Numbered from the stretch's first letter, positions 47,459 to 61,720 are shown. The stretch is DNA of 64,000 nt from Dactylis glomerata (GCA_007115705.1 QXEO01000247.1:17117952-17181951); one strand, 5' to 3'. The notes: generated by a model from the letters alone, not told the origin. Translations and numbers: made by a program.

Positions 47459-49104
47459 TGATACGTCTCAAACGTATCTATAATTTTTTATGTTCCATGC
47501 TTGTTTTTTACACCATTTGCTTAGTGTTTTGTTGCACTTCGTGGCAATTTTATGCATTTTTCGAAACTAACCTATTAATAAGATGCCACAGTGCCAGTTT
47601 CCTATTTTCTGCTATTTTTGTGTTTCAGAAAAGTTACACAGGAAATATTCTCGGAATTGGACGAAACAAAAGCCAAACCTCCTATTATTTAATGAAGCTT
47701 CCAGAAGACCGAGGAGGAGACGGAGGGGGGCCACAGGCTGGCCACACAACAGGGCGGCGTAGCCAGCCCCTGGCCCGCGCCCCCTATGTGTGAGGCCGCT
47801 CTGGTCCACCTCTGATGCTGCCACTTCGCCTATAAAGACCCCCAACGGGAAAAACCTAAAAACCCGATCAATTTTCTAGAAACACATCGTGATCCGCCGC
47901 CGTCGTCAACCTGAGATCGGAAGGGTCCAGAAGCTCTTCCCGCCACCCTGCCGGAGAGGGGAATCACCACCGGAGGTCTTCTTCATCGCCATGCTTGCCT
48001 CCGACGCGATGAGTGAGTAGTCTACCTTGGACTATGGGTCTATAGCAGTAGCTAGATGGTTGTCTTCTCCACCATGTGCTTCATATTTAGATCTCGTGAG
48101 CTGCCTTACATGATCGAGATCACAGTTATGTAATTCTACATGTTATGTTTGTTAGGATCCGATGAATATTGATGTTATGATTAAGTTGATATTCTGAATT
48201 TTATCTTATGTTATCTCTATGTTGTTTATGATCTTGCATGCTCTATGTTGTTAGTAGCTATCTTGGTCGAGTAGATACTAGTGACTCCAAGAGGGGGTAT
48301 TTATGCTCGATAGTTGGGTTCATGCCTCTATTTAATCTGGGGGGGTGACAGAAACCTCTAAGGTTGTAGAAGTGTTGTTGCCACTAGGGAGAAAACAACA
48401 ATCTTGTATCTAAGGACATTTGCTTTGTTTATATTACACACTTTGCTTAATGCAATTATCTGTTATTCGCAACTTAATATTCACATGGTCCTCGGATGAA
48501 TCCCCGTGGGTGGATTATTAGTCATAGATGCAGTTGGATGGCGGTCTATGTATTTTGTTGTAATGCCCAGAGTAAATCTCATAGTGATCCTCTTGACATA
48601 TGCACATTATCTTTATTCTATCAATTGCCCAACTGTAATTTGTTTATCCAGCATGTTGTTATTTATCTTATGGAGAGACACCACTAGTGAACTATGGATC
48701 CCGGTCCAATTTCCTTTATATTACTATCACCTGTTTACTTTACTCGCACTATTTACTTTCTTGCATACTACTATTGCTTTCCACTCGATACGCTCATTCA
48801 TTTGTTTATAGCAAACCGGTGAGATTGACAACCTCATCGTAAGTTGGGAGCAAAGTTCTTGGTTGTGTTGTGTGCAGGTTCCACGGTGCTACTAGTTGAA
48901 GACGCGCTAACAAGTATCATTAACGGCGCCCTTGTTGGAGTGTCACGAAGCTAGCAAGCATCACCTTCTGGAGTTTGGCTTTTTCCTATTGGATTCGACA
49001 TACCTTGGTTTCTTACTGAGGGAAAATTTGCTACTGTGCTCATCATACCTTTCTCTTGGGGTTTCCAACTGGACGGTGATCTACATCAACACCGTGCCGC
49101 ATCA
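47459..49104 (+). repeat. 5' LTR of the gypsy-type element
   Basis: 1,646 bp, TG...CA. A TATAAAG box at 47831-47837 marks the probable LTR promoter. Short frames inside it are spurious. Confidence 0.94.
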
Positions 49105-49115
49105 AGTTAATTTTC

Positions 49116-49133
49116 TGGCGCCGTTGCCGGGGA
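49116..49133 (+). other. Primer-binding site, tRNA-Asp type
   Basis: TGGCGCCGTTGCCGGGGA is complementary to the 3' end of plant tRNA-Asp(GTC), placed 11 bp after the 5' LTR. Confidence 0.9.
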
Positions 49134-49295
49134 AAATGAAGGCTTCTGCAAGGGGAGTTTCACACGCACATCCTTTACTTTGTTTTAGTTTTGCTTTACT
49201 TTATTTTTGCTTGCATTATTTTATCAAAAACACACACAAAAAATTGGTTTCCTTATAGTTGTTATTTTTACTTGTCTGCTCTTAGCTTTGCTAGA

Positions 49296-51357
49296 ATGGC
49301 TACTCCTAAAAACACCAAGTTGTGTGACTTTACTAGCACTAATAATAGTGATTTTATCTGCACTCCTATTGTGCCACCTGCTCCTGCTGCAAATTTTTAT
49401 GAGATTAAGCCTGCTTTATTGAACCTTGTTATTAAAGAGCAATTTTCTGGTGCTAGTACTGATGATGCTGCAGCTCATCTCAAAAATTTTGTTGAGCTAT
49501 GTGAGATGCAGAAATATAAGGATGTAGAGAGTGATATTATTAAGCTTAAGTTGTTTCCTTTTTCTTTGAGAGGAAAAGCTAAGGATTGGATGCTATCTTT
49601 GCCTAAAAATAGTATTGATTCATGGGCTAAGTGTAAGGATGCTTTTATTGGAAGATACTATCCTCCTGCTAAGATTATAGCTTTGCGTAGCAATATTATA
49701 AAGTTTAGCCAATTTGATAATGAACATGTTGCTCAAGCTTGGGAAAGGATAAAATCTATGATAAAGAATTGCCCTACTCATGGATTGACTACTTGGATGA
49801 TTGTCCAAACTTTTTATGCGGGACTGAATTTTTCTTCAAGAAGCCTATTGGATTCAGCTCCCGGAGGCACTTTTATGTCCCTTACCTTGGGTGCCGCAAC
49901 AAAGCTTCTCAACAACATGATGGTAAATTATTCTGAGTGGCACACCGAGAGAGCTCCATAAGGTAAGAAGGTAAATTTTGTTGGGGAAACCTCTTCCTTG
50001 AGTGATAAGATTGATGCTATAATGCTTATGCTTTCTAATGATAGAACTCATGTTGATCCTAATAATGTTCCTTTGGCCTATATGGTTGCTCAAGAAGAGC
50101 ATGTTGATGTAAACTTCATTAGAAATAATAATTTTAACAACAATGCTTATAGGAACAATTTTGCTAGTAACAATTATAGGCCGTATCCTTCTACTAATGG
50201 TAATGGTTATGGTAACTCTTATGGTAATTCTTCCAACAACACTAGGGCTGTGCCCTCTGAGCTTGAAGTCATGCTCAAGGACTCCATCGGTAAGCAAACT
50301 GCTTTTAACAAGTCTATTGAGGAAAAGTTAGGCAAAATTGATATTCTTTCTTCTAAAGTTGATAGCTTTGCTCATGATGTTGAACTTTTGAAATTAAAAG
50401 TGTTGTCTAATGAGGTTAAGGAGAACAATACTTTTGCAACTGCTAATGCTATCCAAGTTAGAATTGATGAAAATGTTAGGATGTTAGCAGAATTGCATGC
50501 CAGGTGGGAAAGAGAAGATAAGATGGCTAGAAAGATGAAGGTATGTACCATTACTACCTCTAATGATGTTGTTCCAAATGCTAGCAATCCTCTTACTTTG
50601 ATTGGTGTAGAGAAAACTCCCACTCCTTGTGTTAAAAAGCCTAAAACTGCTAAAACTTTTTCTCAAAAGAGTGCTGAAATTTTTCAGAGTGTAGGAGATG
50701 ATAGCTCTATTTCTTATAATAATTTTGATGTTGATGGCTGCAATATATCTGAAGTTATTTTGTTCTTACAAAAGCTTGCTTTGAGTCCCAATGCTAGTTC
50801 TATAAATGTTGCTTTTACTAAGCATATTACCAATGCTCTTGTGAAAATTAGGGATGAAAAGTTGAAGAAAAAAGCTTCTATTCCCAAGAAGTTAGAAGAT
50901 GGTTGGGAACCCATCATTGATATGCATGTTAATGGTTTTGATTGCCATGCTTTATATGATCTAGGTGCTAGTATTTCTGATGCCTAGAAAAATTTATGAT
51001 ATGCTTGATTTACCACCGCTTGAAAAGTCTTATTATGATGTTCCTATTGCTAATGTTGCTAAGAAAAAACCTTTGGGAAGGATTAATGATGTTCTTATTA
51101 TGGTTAACAATAACCTTGTTCCCGTTGATTTTCTTGTAATGGATGTTGAATGCAATGCTTCATGTCCTATTATTTTGGGAAGACCTTTTCTTCGAACTGT
51201 AGGTGCCATCATTGATATGAGGGAAGGCACCATTAAATATCAATTCCCACTCAATAAAGGTATGGAACACTTCCCTAGAAAGAGGAAGAAATTACTTTTT
51301 GACTCTATTCTTAGAGAAAATTATGAGCTTGATGCTTCATTGCTTGATATTACTTGA
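49296..51357 (+). pseudogene. Gag and aspartic protease of the gypsy-type element, with stop and frameshift
   Basis: The ATG at 49296 opens MATPKNTKLCDF. The Retrotrans_gag region has FVELCEMQKYKD, LFPFSLRGKAKDWML and FYAGLN. An in-frame TAA at 49959-49961 interrupts it; the same frame continues through an Asn-rich stretch (about 50110-50240) and a coiled region. The protease motif is YDLGASIS near 50960, immediately followed by a frameshift of about 2 bp. The new frame (MPRKIYDMLDLPPL, IILGRPFLRT) completes the protease and ends at 51357. Polymerase domains are absent. Confidence 0.88.
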
Positions 51358-54288
51358 TTCGCACTTTCTGCTCCTAGCTCAAAGGCGTTAAAGAAAATCA
51401 CTCTTGGGAGATAACCCGATATTTTACTTTCTGTTCTTTTTCTTTTATTTGAGTCTTAGAAGTTATTACTACTGTAATGACCTCTCCTTATCATTTTAAT
51501 TTTGTTGTTGTGCCAAGAGAAGCCTCTAATTTGAGTGAGGTAAGATTTGGGGATGTTGTTGTCCTGAAACAGATTTCGATGTTGCACCGTAAAAAATCGT
51601 CAAAATTCTTAGAATATCTTTTTGACCTGCGATTTCTTGTGCATATGCCCCAGGTTATATCCAAACTTTCATTAGTTTTACACTTTTTGATTTGAGCAAC
51701 AGAAACCCTCTAAAAATTGACCTTTGTCAGCTATTCCGTTTTGACAGATTTCTGCCACTGTTTGTGTTTGTCTCTCGATCGCTTTCTTTTTGAGCTCTTT
51801 TGATCACGGAACTTTTGGGGAAGTTGCTACAGTTGTATATGCTTTATATGTGGTGGTTTTGAGTTTAAATCTAAAGCAAAAAAGGGTTGATTCATTATTA
51901 TGCTTACACTAATGTTGCTAATAGAATTGTGTTGAGTTTTGTATGAAGGAAGTTTTCAAGTGTAGGGATTGGAGAATGATCAGATGAGTTGAAAAATGGA
52001 CAAAAGCTCAAGCTTGGGGATGCCCATGCACCCCAAGAAATATCCAAGAGGTACAAGCGTCAAAGCTTGGGGATGCCCCCGAGGCACCCCTTCTTCATCG
52101 GCAAAAATCAGGTCACCTTTCAACACACTATATTTTTATTGCTTCATGCACTATGTGTTTTTCTTGGAGCGTCTTTACTTTAGTTTTCAGTTTTGCTTAG
52201 TTTTGTTTGCTGCAATAAATAGTTGGACCCCAACAAATTTCTTTTGGAGAAGTTGCCTTGCTTTTCATTTGCCAAGAACACTCCGTTTTTCACTCTTATC
52301 GTTCAACGAGTGTTCTCTTTTTCTATAACTATGTTTAGCTTTCATTTTTCGCCTTGATTTTTGTTCACATCTTCTTTTATCTTTGCATCAAGGTGTATTT
52401 TGACCTCTGGTCCATGTTGGCATTCATCAAAAGAGTTGTTTTAAAAAGGTTCGAATGGTGTTGGAAAAGAGAAAAAGTTTTATGCAAAAAAGTGGTACAA
52501 AAAGGAGCTTGTTTAGACTGCAGCTTAGGCTTTTGCATGTCGTGCTTGATATCGTTTTGATAGTATGCTTAGTGATTTTTGCTGTAGCATAACTTGTCTC
52601 AAATGACTGAGATTGCTTAATGAGCCTTTGAAAAAATCATGCGTTGTTTTTATTATTTGGAAGCATTAATTTGGTTTTCTCCTTGATGCTTTATTTGGGT
52701 TGACTTGGCGCATGCTCACACATGTTTGACTCATACAAAGTCACCATAAGCCTCTATGATCATTTAGTTTTTGACTTTTGATGCCATCTTATGCTTCTCT
52801 TAATGTTGCTTTGTCGCTTTGCATGATTATGGCCGTTATTACTCTCTTAGTTGGTCGCTCCCAGTCTTTTGCTAGCCCTCGTTTTGTACTGAGTATGAGC
52901 TCTACTCGTGCATCCAACTTCTATAAACCAAGTTGTTCCAATGTGTCCACCATACATACCTATTAGCAATTTGCTATTCCAAAGTACATTTGACTTGCTT
53001 TTATCTATCCTTCAAATTAAACTCTTTTTGGTGTTATGCGAAAATTGGTCAGTAAAGCTCTCATGAACCTGATGGCACACTTTACTTTTCTCGCGTTTAA
53101 AATTTTGACATTGTGGCTCTCTTATGTTGAGTTGTTATGCTTGCAAGTTGTAAGTTGGAAATTAGCCAAACCATGTTGTCATGGGGTAAGCTTTCAACAT
53201 TGTCACTTCTTATTTGAGTTGATATCGTGATCTTTTATTTATGGATACTCGCGATGTGAAATAAGTTGGGAATCTTGCGGAATCATGGAGTTTTTATATG
53301 TGTTAGAAAAATACCTGGGCCGCTAATCTAAGCCATGCATAATTCATGGTGGAAATTTACAGCATGCCCATAGTGGACATTCGACGACGCATCTCAAAAT
53401 AAAAAGCTATACCAATGGTAAATAAAAGAGATGTCGAGGTGTTCATTATCTGTTTGTCTTGTCATTTTGATGTGGGCTTATTCCATGTCATCGGGCAGGA
53501 GGTACCCCGTTAGCAGTTCTCAATGATACGCATATATTTACAATGACAAGAGCTTGCTTGGGACTCTAAGTCGAGTAGCATGAGGTTTGGGTATTCGTAC
53601 TTCACGGGACACGAGGTTTTGAACTTATGATTTGTCAAGCATATGCTTCATAATTGTACTCGCATTAACTCTAACCATTCAAGATGTTTATGATGGGGGC
53701 AATGAGAGCTCAAAGCTAGTAAGTACCATAATTTTTGAAGGTTTATAAAACTTGCAACCACTGCTTCCCTCTGCGAAGGGCCTTTCTTTTACTTTTATGT
53801 TGAGTCTTCACCTTCTATCTTTATGCACCGTCTAAGAGAGCATAGTTGTCATTCTTAGTATAATGTGCATTGTCCCAAAGTTATCATTGATTGATTCATA
53901 ATTTTGGTTTCACTTATTCTTAAATTATTTGTATCTAGTCGCCCTCTTAAACTTGAAGGTGTCCTATGCATTTATGTTTTTCTATTCCATGAAGGATAAG
54001 CTAAAAACCATTTGCTATGTTTTTCCTTATGATTTGAACACACGTTTGACTTTCATTGTTTTATTTTTCATGATCTTTCATTTGTGTTCTTTTTCATGTT
54101 ATAACATGGTTGCTAAGTTTCTTCTATTGACATTATGTCTTTCATGCCCATGTTTTAAGTTCTTTTGATCCCAGCACTCAATGCTTACATAGATGGTCAA
54201 GATTGTGTAGGTGCATGTTACCTCAAAAATTATTCTTTGTTATCACTTACCTACTCGAGGACGAGTAGGAGTTAAGCTTGGGGATGCT
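51358..54288 (+). other. Non-coding internal region of the gypsy-type element
   Basis: 2.9 kb without polymerase or integrase. 53390-54288 is homologous to the reverse complement of 60826-61715 in the neighbouring element, so this spacer is a conserved family feature and not random decay. Confidence 0.8.
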
Positions 54289-55930
54289 TGATACGTCTCA
54301 AACGTATCTATAATTTTTTATGTTCTATGCTTTTTTTACACTATTTGTTTAGTGTTTTGTTATACTTCGTGGCATTTTTATGCATTTTTTGGAACTAACC
54401 TATTAACAAGATACCACAGTGCCAGTTCCCTATTTTCTGCTTTTTTGTGTTTCAGAAAAGTTACATAGGAAATATTCTCGGAATTGGAGAAAACAAAAGC
54501 CGAACCTCCTATTATTTAACGAAGCTTCTAGAAGACCGAAGAGGAGACGGAGGGGGGCCACGGGCCGGCCATACAACAGGGCGGCGCGGCCAGCCCCTGG
54601 CCCGCGCCCCTATGTGTGAGGCCGCCCTGGTCCACCTCTGATGCTGCCCCTTCGCCTATAAAGACCCCCTGACGGGAAAAACCTAAAAACCCGATTAATT
54701 TTCCAGAAACACATCACGATCCGCCACCGTCGTTGACCTGAGATCGGGAGGGTCCAGAAGCTCTTCCCGGCACCCTGCTAGAGAGGGTAATCGCGATCGG
54801 AGGTCTTCTTCACCGCCATGCTTGCCTTCAGCGCAATGAGTGAGTAGTCTACCTTGGACTATGGGTACATAGCAGTAGCTAGATGGTTGTCTTCTCCACC
54901 ATGTGCTTCATGTTTAGATCTCGTGAGCTGCCTTACATGATCGAGATCACAGTTATGTAATTCTACATGTTGTGTTTGTTAGGATTCGATGAATATTGGT
55001 GTTATGATTAAGTTGATGTTCTGAATTTTATCTTATGTTATCTCTATATTGTTTATGATCTTGCATGCTCTCCGTTGTTAGTAGCTATCTTGCCGAGTAG
55101 ATACTAGTGACTCCAAGAGGGGGTATTTATGCTCGATAGTTGGGTTCATGCCTCTATTTAATCTGGGGGAGTGACAGAAACCTCTAAGGTTGTAGATGTG
55201 CTGTTGCCACTAGGGAGAAAACAACAATCTTGTGTCTAAGGACATTTTCTTTGTTTACATTACATACTTTGCTTAATGCAATTATCTGTTGTTTGCAACT
55301 TAATATTCACGGGGTTCTCGGATGATTCCCCGTAGGTGGATTATTAGTCATAGATGCAGTTGGATGGCGGTCTATGTATTTTGTTGTAATGCCCAGAGTA
55401 AATCTCATAGTGATCCTCTTGATATATGCATGTTATCTTTATTCTATCAATTGCCCAACTGTAATTTGTTTACCCAGCATGTTGTTATTTATCTTATGGA
55501 GAGACACCACTACTGAACTGTGGACCCTGGTCCAATTTCCTTTATATTGCTATCACATGTTTACTTTACTCGCACTGTTTACTTTCTTGCATACTACTAT
55601 TGCTTTCCACTCGATACGCTCATTCCTTTGTTTACAGCAAACCGGTGAGATTGACAACCTCATTGTAAGTTGGAAGCAAAGTTCTTGGTTGCGTTGTGTG
55701 CAGGTTCCACGTTGCTACTAGTTGAAGACGCACTAACAAGTATCGTTAACGGCGCCCTTGTTGGAGTGTCACGAAGCTAGCAAGCATCACCTTCTGGAGT
55801 TTGGCTTTTTCCTATTGGATTCGACATACCTTGGTTTTTTACTGAGGAAAAATTTGTTACTGTGCTCATCATACCTTCCTCTTGGGGTTCCCAACTGGAC
55901 GGTGATCTACATCAACACCGTGCCGCATCA
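54289..55930 (+). repeat. 3' LTR of the gypsy-type element
   Basis: 1,642 bp, homologous to the 5' LTR with many transitions and small indels. TATAAAG at 54657-54663. Confidence 0.94.
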
Positions 55931-55935
55931 GCAGT

Positions 55936-58900
55936 GCACACGGAAGGTGGCGATGGGTGGCCATGTCGCTCTTGCATGTTGATGTACTGCAGATCCACAA
56001 AAAAAAATCAGGTGAAGAATTAAAAGAAGAAATTAGATCATATATACAACTCAACCAAAATTTAGCGGAGCTTAAAATATTGTACAGTAGCTTGCATATA
56101 CAACACTCAATCGAAATTTAGCTGATCTTGAAATATTGCAAGTTAGGAGAGGAAGAGTTAACAGTGAAGACGCCTACACCTACATGAGGACGATGCAAGC
56201 AAAGGTCAAGATGGAGCTCGGAGTATAAATAGGGGCAAATCTGCACAACCTCTTCATATGCTCCATACGTTTCATGCTTCTGCGGAATTAATAAGATGAG
56301 AAGATGAAGTGGCCATGGAACAGTCGGGAGATGCAAATGGCTGTTACTATTTGCTGGGGAAGCATGCATTGAAGATGACAGAGTAATGGGCTGCATTTGG
56401 TGAAGTAACGGCCTGCATGGTTTGGAATGCTTTGTTGAAGACTACACGGAAATAGAAACAAACATAGGAATCAAATTATAGCAACACTTGCACTGGGAAA
56501 AAAGGGTGATGTGGAGGCCTGAGAGGACAGATAAATCATGTAGTGGGGGACTCTTATTTAGATATAGAAGATATGTATTGGTGAATCAAATGGTGTCCTA
56601 TGGTTGATTCATGTATTGCTATTGTGTGGGGCCGCCTTGCAGTGAGTGAGAGAAAGGTTGTGCTGGAAGGTTGGGGCAGCGTGGCAACATTTTGAGTTAC
56701 CTGCGCTGGGGTCGATTTTTTTTACAGATGTTTACTTGCTAGGGCCTAGAGGGTTGAGGTAAAGAGGATAGAGCGGTCTTATTGGATTTCAGAGTTTCAG
56801 TTCGACGGTTTCTTTGCGGCGGTGTTGAAGACTCATTAGAGCAGCGTGGAATTTGAAGTGCATTTTTTCGGGCCGTGTCGGTGCGGAGGGCGCCGCTGCA
56901 GGGTCGTCGGCAACTTCTGCTTTCTAATCGGACTGTAACTGTAAAGGAACGATAGTTCTAGATGAAACCGATCTGTTCGTTGATGCGCTCTGATCTGTTT
57001 TGTTTTTGTGGCCGTGCCGGTGCGTTGTGGTGCAGATCTCTTGTTATCTCATTGTGAAGCTCGATGCTTGTGACACGAACTACCACACAGAGTGGGCGTC
57101 CCGCAGCTACGTCTCCACGGCCGAGAAGGCTGCAGCTGTTGGGCTCAACCATGCCCTCAGGCACCACCGCGGTGTGGAGGTGGACAATGTCAACTGGCCA
57201 CGCATGAACCAGTCGTGTCATCTGCCGCATAGTACCGGTCAGCCCTAGGCCATCACCTATAGGGTCTGTCTGCTAGAAAACAGGTTGAGCACTCAACTCG
57301 AGCAGCTCCATGGTTGATCTGGGCAGTTGTGCTCCTTTGCGTCCGACGAGGCTCGAGAGCGGATCGGTTGGCATCCCCACTAGGTCATCGGAGTCCATGC
57401 CCTTTTGGTGCGTCTCAGGCAAGGATCAACAAGGAATAGGGTAAACTGTCAGCGGCAAAGGGCGATGGCGACGGAACCCATCATTCCTTTGGTGACCCTG
57501 TATTCTTCAGAAACCAATGCTTTCTTCTCGAATGTTCCCAATGATTACCTAGATGCATTTTTATTTGGTTTTTCTTGTTACCAAATCATTTCTGTTTGGC
57601 TGGCCATGAGCGCCATGGATGTTAGGAAACAAGATAAGCATACTACATGAAAATATGTCTTTTCTGATTTTAGAAAACAAATTATTAAGGGACGCACGAC
57701 TTTTACTTTCTTTTCTTACTTACAAATTAAATGAGAGATACTGTACCAGAAAGTAGATCCGCACGGCAAAGCGCGCATCAGATTCGGTTCTAGTACTGGA
57801 GTAGTGATGGATGGAAAGTATACTCGAGTACTACTGCTACTGGAGTAGTGATGGATGGAAAGTATACTGGAGTACTACCGCTAGTATTTAGAATACAGTC
57901 ACACATGAACACATTTTTTCAATACAGCGAATAATGTACCTTAAACTTCTATAGTATTGCAAAAATATATACATGTAGAATGCACAGAAAACATCCTTAT
58001 AAATTTCACAAAAATTACGAGCAAGGTACGGTACAAAAAAACTAAAGTATCTGCGAACTTGACGCACAAATTTATGTCGTGATTTCCGTGGCCAAGATTT
58101 TACAGAAGATCATACAGATAATTCTACAAATTATTCATTTGCATGGTTCAAAACAATTTCTAGAACTCTACTCTAAATTGCTAAAGATATATACTTGAGA
58201 CGGCTTAAAAACCACGAAACATCTCTTTTTCGATTACAATATAATTTCATAGGATATTTTATTTATTTTATTTTGAACGGGAAATGTCCCGAAGGACCCA
58301 TAGGCTGTTTTATTCATATGTGGTGATCTTACATTTTATATAAAGGATCTTGAAGAAAAAGAAAGTGCATCATGGTCCTGAATTCTTGCAAGAAAAGAAC
58401 CCTATAGAGATTAGTAGAAACGCCATAGGGTCCTTCTTCTTTCTTATCACCTCCAGCGCTGAATAGCCTTGGATCGCGACGACCTAACTCAGTAAGCACT
58501 GGGAACAACACCACTTGGCCTAAGAAAGGTTCGAAACACCACATCAAGGTGGCAGGCCCTCCATTGAAGGAGGTTGAAGACGCACGAGTGCATGGGCTGC
58601 ACTAGCTTTTGGGGTGGCCGCCAACTCGGCCTAAGATCACAACAGACAAACTTTGTCGTTGTGTAGGTACCCAAATAAGCAGCAACTCGATCTTTCCCTA
58701 TAGATGTAGATCCCTTCGCCAACCCCTTTGTCCACCACCACAGTGGCCACCCGAGACTCTGGTAACCAGATCTTAATCTTCTACACCAGGGGCATTATTT
58801 AAGGAGATGCATGTGGTACAATGGCAGAGCTAGGATTAGGAGGAGGTGATGTCAAAATCCCAAAATAAGTGATAGATGAGGCTGGTGAGGTCATTATGTA

Positions 58901-59130
58901 GTATTTTTAAGGTCAAAACAAGTGTATTTATAGCTAATCCCAAAAATGGTGTTCATCAAATTTTTGTGATGTCACTTGACATCACAAACAACATGCAACT
59001 CCGCCACTACTGTGCTAGCCTCCATCTCTTCATCTCATCGGGAAGAGGTTGCATCGCCGGGAAGCAACGGATCGGACCCAAGAGCTCCGGCGCCCTACTC
59101 TTGAACTTCGGCATAACGCCTGCTAGCGTT
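55936..59130. other. Anonymous sequence with weak coding and repeat signals
   Basis: No convincing gene. 57020-57248 (plus) reads YHTEWASRSYVSTAEKAAAV and a His/Arg segment in one frame, perhaps a fragment of an unknown gene. 57795-57882 is a 44-bp unit repeated twice (actggagtagtgatggatgg...). 58263-58345 reads on the minus strand as a phrase ending in an A-rich (aaaataaaataaataaaa) tail, similar to a LINE 3' end. Confidence 0.4.
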
Positions 59131-60825
59131 TGATGGCGCCCAGTAAAGAAGCTGCTGGTGCCAAGTTGACGTGTAACAGACGGTCCTTGTGCGTGGTGAA
59201 TGACCAGCCCGTTGGGAACCCCAAGAGGAAGGTGTGATGAGTATAGCAGCTAGTTTTCCCTCAGTTAAGAAACCAAGGTTTAATGTCGATCTTGAAGAGG
59301 AGAGACAAACGACTGAAGGTGATGCAGACTGGCTTAATAACACTCCAACAAGGGCGCCGTTTAACGATACTTGTTGACTCATCTTCGGCCAGTAGCAACG
59401 CGGAACCTGCACACACACAAACAAATACTTTGCTCCCAACTTACGATGAGGTTGTCAATCTCACCGGTTTGCTTGAAACAAAGGTTATGAGTGTATCGAG
59501 TGGAAAACAGTAAAAGTATGCGAGTAAAGTAAATAGTGCGAGAAAGTAAACAGGTGATAGCAATATGATAGAAATAGGACCGGGGTCCACAGTTCACTAG
59601 TGGTGTCTCTCCATAGATAAATAACACATGCTGGATAAACAAATTACAGTTGGACAATTGATAGAATAAAGATAAACGTGATATGTCAAGAAGATCATTA
59701 TAAGATTTACTCTGGGCATTACAACAAAATACATAGACCGCCATCCAACTGCATCTATGACTAATAATCCACTCCCGGGGATATCAATCCGAACACCCCA
59801 AAAGTATTAAGTTGCGAACAACAGATAATTGCATTAAGCAAAGTGTGTAATGTAAAACAAAGCATATGCCCTTGAGCATATGAATGTTGTTTTCTCCCTA
59901 GTAGCAACAGCACATCTACCACCTTAGAGGTTTCTGTCACTCCCCCAGGTGAAATAGAGGCATGAACCCACTATCGAGCATAAATACCCCCTCTTGGAGT
60001 CACTAGCAACTACTCGGCCAAGATAGCTACTAACAACGGAGAGCATACAAGATCATAAACAACATAGAGATAACAAAAGATAATATTCAGTACAGCAACT
60101 CAATCATAAACACCAATATTCATCAGATCCCAACAAACCAAACATGTAGAATTACATAACGGTGATCTCAATCATGTAGGGCAGCTCATGAGATCTAAAC
60201 ATGAAGCACATGGTGGAGAAGACAACCATCTAGCTACTGCTATGGACCCATAGTCTAAGGTAGACTACTCACTCATTGCTCCGGAGGCAAGCATGGCGAT
60301 GAAGAAGACCTCCGGTAGTGATTCCCCTCTCCGGCAGGGTGCCGGGAAGAGCTTCTGGACCCTCCCGATCTTCGGGTCGACGGCGGCGGCGGATCGCGAT
60401 GTGTTCTGGAAAACTGATCAGGTACTTAGGTTTTTTCCGTCGGGGGTCTTTATAGGCGAAGGGGCGATGTCAGAGGGGGAGCCAGGCGCCCTCACGCGGG
60501 GCCTACGTGGCCAGGGGTAGGGCCGCGCCACCCCTGTGTGTGGGGCCCTGGTGGCCCCTCTCCTTCTCTCCTTCGGATCTCTGGAAGCTTCCGGGTAAAA
60601 TAAGACTTCAGGAACTTGTTTCGTCCAATTTTGAGAATATTTCCTGTGTATCACTTCTGAAACACGAAAATAGCAGAAAATAGGGAACTGGCACTGTGGC
60701 AACTCGTTAATAGGTTAGTTCCGGAAAATGCATAAAAGTGCCACGAAGTGTGACGAAACAATAGGCAAATGGTGTAAAAACAAGCATGGAGCATCAAAAA
60801 TTATAGATACGTTTGAGACGTATCA
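59131..60825 (-). repeat. 3' LTR of a minus-strand gypsy-type element
   Basis: 1,695 bp. On the minus strand it starts TGATACGTCTCAAACG at 60825 and ends at about 59131 in CATCA. It is homologous to the LTRs at 47459 and 61721. A TATAAAG box lies at 60454-60448 on the minus strand. The internal side (60826 onward) carries the polypurine-like agcttggggatgct stretch in reverse, which identifies it as the 3' LTR. Confidence 0.88.
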
Positions 60826-61720
60826 AGCATCCCCAAGCTTAACTCCTGCTCGTCCTTGAGTAGGTAAGTGATAACAAAAGAATAATTTTTGAGGTGACAT
60901 GCACCTACACAATCTTGATCATCTATGTAAGCATTTGTGAGCTGGGATCATAAGAACTTGAAACATGAGCATGAAGATATAATCATGACAATAAGAAACT
61001 TAGCAACCATGTTATAAACATGCAAATGAACACAAACAAAAGATCATGAAAATGAAACAATGAAAGTCAAACATGTGTTCAAATCATAAGGAAAACATAC
61101 AAATAGTTTTTAGCTTGTCCTTCAAAGAGAGCAAAACATAAATGCATAGGACACCTTCAAGTTTAAGAGGGCGACTAGATACAAATAATTTAAGAACAAG
61201 TGAAACCAATCATCATGAATCAATCAATGAACTTTGGGACAATGCATATCACACTAAGAATGACAACTATGCTCTATTAATGGTGCATAAAGAAAGAAGG
61301 TGGTGACTCAACATAAAAGTAAAAGAAAGGCCCTTCGCAGAGGGAAGCAGTGATTGCAAGTTTTATAACCTTCAAAAATTATGGTACTTACCGGCTTTGA
61401 GCTCTCATTGCCCCCATCATAAGCATCTTGAATGGTTAAAGTTAATGCGAGAACAATTATGATGCATATGCTTGACAAATCATAAGTTGAAGACCTCGTG
61501 CCCCGTGAATACGAGTACCCAAACCTCATGCTACTTTACTTAGAGTCCCAAGCAAGGCTCTTGTCATTGTAAGTATATGCATATCATTGAGAACCGCCAA
61601 TGGGGTACCTCCGTGCCCGATGACATGGAACAAGCCCACACCAAAATGACAGGACAAGCAGACAATGAACACCTCGACATCTCTTTTATTTGCCTTTTGT
61701 TTAGCTTTTTATTGTGAGAT
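60826..61720 (-). mobile_element. Internal 3' fragment of the minus-strand gypsy-type element
   Basis: About 890 bp homologous, in reverse, to 53390-54288 of the complete element. It is non-coding. It is cut at 61715-61720, where a plus-strand LTR begins, so the rest of this element should lie beyond the newer insertion, outside the window. Confidence 0.82.

Larger units (their letters stand above)
47459..55930 (+). mobile_element. Non-autonomous gypsy/Athila-type LTR retrotransposon, complete (8.47 kb)
   Basis: LTRs are 47459-49104 and 54289-55930, both TGATACGTC...CATCA. Exact GCAGT target duplications lie at 47454-47458 and 55931-55935. A primer site for tRNA-Asp (TGGCGCCGTTGCCGGGGA) is at 49116-49133, and a purine-rich stretch with aagcttggggatgc ends at 54288. 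Coding capacity stops after gag and protease (about 51357). The next 2.9 kb up to the 3' LTR has no reverse transcriptase, RNase H or integrase. It must depend on a partner element. LTRs differ by several percent, so insertion is old relative to the Copia element. Confidence 0.95.

Noticed and set aside
47459..49104. Small ORFs inside the LTRs (for example 48496-48811 and 55322-55982)
   Set aside because: They recur in every LTR copy with frameshifting indels and lack domains; LTR sequence, not genes.
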